Shown here piece after piece: positions 62,222 to 64,000 of a stretch of 64,000 bases of DNA. A program made the position numbers and the translations under genes. The notes beneath the pieces were generated by a model. The model saw nothing but the letters and a program-made list of their open reading frames with translations, ran no database searches and was not told where the DNA came from. The number at the start of each line of letters is the position of its first letter. Position 1 is the stretch's first letter. Source of the DNA: Anaerocolumna sp. (lineage in GTDB: Bacteria > Bacillota > Clostridia > Lachnospirales > Lachnospiraceae); the NCBI GenBank assembly GCA_029239975.1, contig JARBTX010000007.1, positions 1-64,000 of the forward strand, read 5' to 3'.

Positions 62222-63700
62222 ATGAAAAAAACTTTAATTATATTAAGTGTAATTTGCTTATTATTTAATAATTCAATAAATACAAAAGCTCAAATAATAA
62301 ATAACAGTGTTGTTACAGAAGTTAATACAACAACTGATGATACCAATAAAAGTAATGCAACTGACGATGAAAATAATAAAGATTTATGGCCAGCGAATTC
62401 ACCTAATGTTCATTCAGAGGCAGCTATTGTAATGGAAGCTTCTACAGGAGCTATACTATATTCAAAAAACATTCATCAAACATATTATCCTGCAAGTATA
62501 ACTAAAATATTAACTGCATTACTTGCCATTGAAAATTCTTCCCTAGGCGAAACCATAACCTTTTCAAAAGAAGCTATTTTTGATGTTGATTTGGACAGTA
62601 GTCGTATCGGTATCGATGTTGGCGAACAATTAACTATGGAACAAAGTTTATATGGTATAATGTTAGAATCTGCAAACGAGGTATCATATGCTATTGCTGA
62701 ACATGTATCTGGAAATGTAGAATCATTTGCAAAATTAATGAATGAAAAAGCCAAAGAGTTAGGTTGTACTGATTCCAATTTTGTAAACCCTCATGGATTA
62801 CCAGATCCAAATCATTATACATCCGCTTATGATATGGCTTTGATATCTAGAGCAGCTATAAACAATGATACGTTTCGTACTATAACTGGAACCCGTATCT
62901 ATACAATTCCACCAACTAATATACAAGAAGAAACAAGATACCTAGCTAACCATCATAAATTTGTTAAAGGCAATATTAAATTTGATGGTTGTATTGGTGG
63001 TAAAACAGGTTACACCTCAAAAGCCCTATACACATTAGTTACTTTTGCAGAACGTAATGGAATGACTTTAATAAGCGTAATTATGAAATGTGATAGTATA
63101 CAAAATGAGTATTCGGATACCGCAAGTATATTAAATTTTGCCTTTGATAATTTTTCTATTTATAATATATCTGATATTGTTGATCCAAAATCAGAAGAAT
63201 CATCATCATTATTTACAAAATACAGTCCTTTGTTTAATAGAGAGACCTCTAAGTTACAGGTAAGTCCAAAAGGAAATATTGTACTTCCAAATGGTGTTGA
63301 TTATAAGGATGCCAAAAAGGAAATTGAATTAACTCCAATTAACGAAGTAAAAGATGGTGAAAATATCATTGGTAGCATTCAATACACGTATGGTGGAAAA
63401 TACGTAGGATCTGCTGATATTATCTATAATAACATTACATCACCAACTTTATTAAAAGGTGCATATATACCTACACCAATAGCTACTCCTGAAATAGATA
63501 AAACTGACTCTGCTAGTGTATTTCATTCTGATTCAAAATCATTAAAACCTTTAATAATAGGAATCATGGTAGGAGTTGTTATATTAGGTACATTAATATA
63601 TATCGTTTTAATAGAAATCCCATATCGAAAAAAAAGAAATGCATATCGCCAAAAAAGAGATCGTAGAAAACGTACTGATAAGATTAAAATTAATTTTTAA
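62222..63700 (+). CDS. D-alanyl-D-alanine carboxypeptidase (DacF/PBP5-like)
   Basis: Trims the terminal D-Ala of peptidoglycan stems. The 492-aa protein has a signal peptide (about 1-23), a low-complexity N/T/D linker, then the serine peptidase S11 motifs S92-I-T-K, ESANEV (SxN) and GGKTGY (KTG). A C-terminal membrane helix (about 445-468) is followed by a very basic cytoplasmic tail (RKKRNAYRQKRDRRKR). The C-terminal anchor and basic tail replace the amphipathic anchor of classic PBP5. AAAGGAG precedes the ATG. Confidence 0.92.
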   Translation: MKKTLIILSVICLLFNNSINTKAQIINNSVVTEVNTTTDDTNKSNATDDENNKDLWPANSPNVHSEAAIVMEASTGAILYSKNIHQTYYPASITKILTALLAIENSSLGETITFSKEAIFDVDLDSSRIGIDVGEQLTMEQSLYGIMLESANEVSYAIAEHVSGNVESFAKLMNEKAKELGCTDSNFVNPHGLPDPNHYTSAYDMALISRAAINNDTFRTITGTRIYTIPPTNIQEETRYLANHHKFVKGNIKFDGCIGGKTGYTSKALYTLVTFAERNGMTLISVIMKCDSIQNEYSDTASILNFAFDNFSIYNISDIVDPKSEESSSLFTKYSPLFNRETSKLQVSPKGNIVLPNGVDYKDAKKEIELTPINEVKDGENIIGSIQYTYGGKYVGSADIIYNNITSPTLLKGAYIPTPIATPEIDKTDSASVFHSDSKSLKPLIIGIMVGVVILGTLIYIVLIEIPYRKKRNAYRQKRDRRKRTDKIKINF

Positions 63701-63713
63701 TACGTATTTAAAC

Positions 63714-63749
63714 AAAAAAAGGTATTCCTCTAAGAGAAATACCTTTTTT
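63714..63749. terminator. Bidirectional terminator, dacF-like gene and tRNA-Arg
   Basis: AAAAAAAGGTATTCCTCT pairs with AGAGAAATACCTTTTTT with one mismatch. It can stop both the carboxypeptidase (+) and tRNA-Arg (-) transcripts. Confidence 0.88.
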
Positions 63750-63755
63750 ATATTA

Positions 63756-63829
63756 CGTTCCTAACTGGAGTCGAACCAGCGGCCTACCGCTTAGGAGGCG
63801 GTCGCTCTATCCTACTGAGCTATAGGAAC
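63756..63829 (-). tRNA. tRNA-Arg (anticodon CCU)
   Basis: Minus strand begins GTTCCTATAGCTCAGTAGG. The anticodon arm ACCGC-CTCCTAA-GCGGT gives CCT; the T-arm is GGTTCGACTCC and the acceptor ends AGGAAC plus G. About 74 nt; CCA is not encoded. Confidence 0.95.
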
Positions 63830-63850
63830 ATGCCTAACATTAGCAAATTT

Positions 63851-63879
63851 ATTCTACTATTTTATTCTAATTTAGTCAA
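63851..63879 (-). promoter_or_regulatory. Promoter of tRNA-Arg
   Basis: Minus strand TTGACT (63879-63874), 17-base spacer, TAGAAT (63856-63851). Confidence 0.75.
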
Positions 63880-63887
63880 CCAAATTT

Positions 63888-64000
63888 CTAATATTTATTG
63901 TTTTCAAAATCAATACATCCTTGAAGCCAAATATTACCCTTAAAACGTCTTCCTACTGTTGGTTCCCCTAATAAATCCATTTTATTAATCGCAACCTGGA
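63888..64000 (-). CDS. C-terminal end of an unidentified protein (cut by window edge)
   Basis: The minus-strand frame entering from the right edge stays open for 36 codons and ends TAG at 63890-63888. The visible end includes INKMDLLGEPTVGRRFKG and finishes WLQGCIDFENNKY. Composition looks coding, but I do not recognise the family. Start and most of the gene lie beyond the window. Confidence 0.55.
   Translation of the reverse strand, partial: QVAINKMDLLGEPTVGRRFKGNIWLQGCIDFENNKY

Overview
The window looks like chromosomal DNA from a low-GC, anaerobic, spore-forming Firmicute, most likely a plant-polysaccharide-using member of the Lachnospiraceae (Clostridium/Lachnoclostridium phytofermentans-like). 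The name is an inference. The grounds are strong A+T bias, oxygen-sensitive enzymes (class III ribonucleotide reductase, radical-SAM activases), sporulation genes (cotJABC, spmAB, a spore photoproduct lyase homologue, yaaT/ricT), a T-box, a large-type SRP RNA, and arabinose and GH31 sugar genes. No phage, insertion sequence, integrase or CRISPR array is visible.

Layout. 1-10 kb: SRP RNA (cut by the window edge), tadA, a NrdG-like activase, a GNAT, a large acidic Lachnospiraceae-type protein, yqeY, uup, the nrdD-nrdG operon and a kinase remnant. 10-20 kb: a structured 3' element, PPi-type phosphofructokinase, rsmA, tatD, cotJABC, metG behind a T-box, and a CcdA-TlpA fusion. 20-30 kb: a DUF885 lipoprotein, pckA, a three-gene ABC exporter, an ECF sigma/membrane partner pair, spmAB and an AbrB-type regulator. 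30-37 kb: rsmI, trmN6-like, ricT, holB, yaaR, a Gmk-like kinase and a YaaO-like decarboxylase. Together with tatD, rsmA, metG and SRP RNA-tadA this recalls the origin-proximal yaa/yab neighbourhood of Bacillus subtilis, opened up by insertions. 37-47 kb: GH31 glycosidase, SPL-like enzyme, ilvD with a compact attenuator, a SagB-type oxidoreductase, a three-gene operon around a DUF3990-like (ADP-ribosyltransferase-fold) protein, tRNA-Lys, trxA, a 44-codon ORF and trmB. 47-56 kb: a nine-gene V/A-type ATPase operon. 56-62 kb: the araR-araB-araA-araD regulon with AraR-type operators. 62-64 kb: a D,D-carboxypeptidase, tRNA-Arg and the end of an unidentified gene.

How the genes work together: araBAD delivers xylulose-5-phosphate to central metabolism, where the PPi-type phosphofructokinase and ATP-type PEP carboxykinase suggest energy-sparing fermentative glycolysis. 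The V/A ATPase couples ATP to ion movement. nrdDG makes deoxynucleotides without oxygen. The spore genes fit a sporulating anaerobe.

The most unusual signals are: (i) two copies of a ~100-nt three-way-junction element, one downstream of the phosphofructokinase gene and one downstream of araD, with a shared core and different but self-complementary closing stems; (ii) the DUF3990-like operon, a possible toxin-immunity or regulatory ADP-ribosylation module; (iii) a Leu/Ile/Val-rich mini-ORF overlapping the terminator before ilvD; (iv) a repeated translation-initiation block in front of two ATPase genes and two ABC permease genes; (v) an SPL homologue that seems to lack the conserved hydrogen-donor cysteine. 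All functional statements rest on motif recognition and memory of families; no searches were run.
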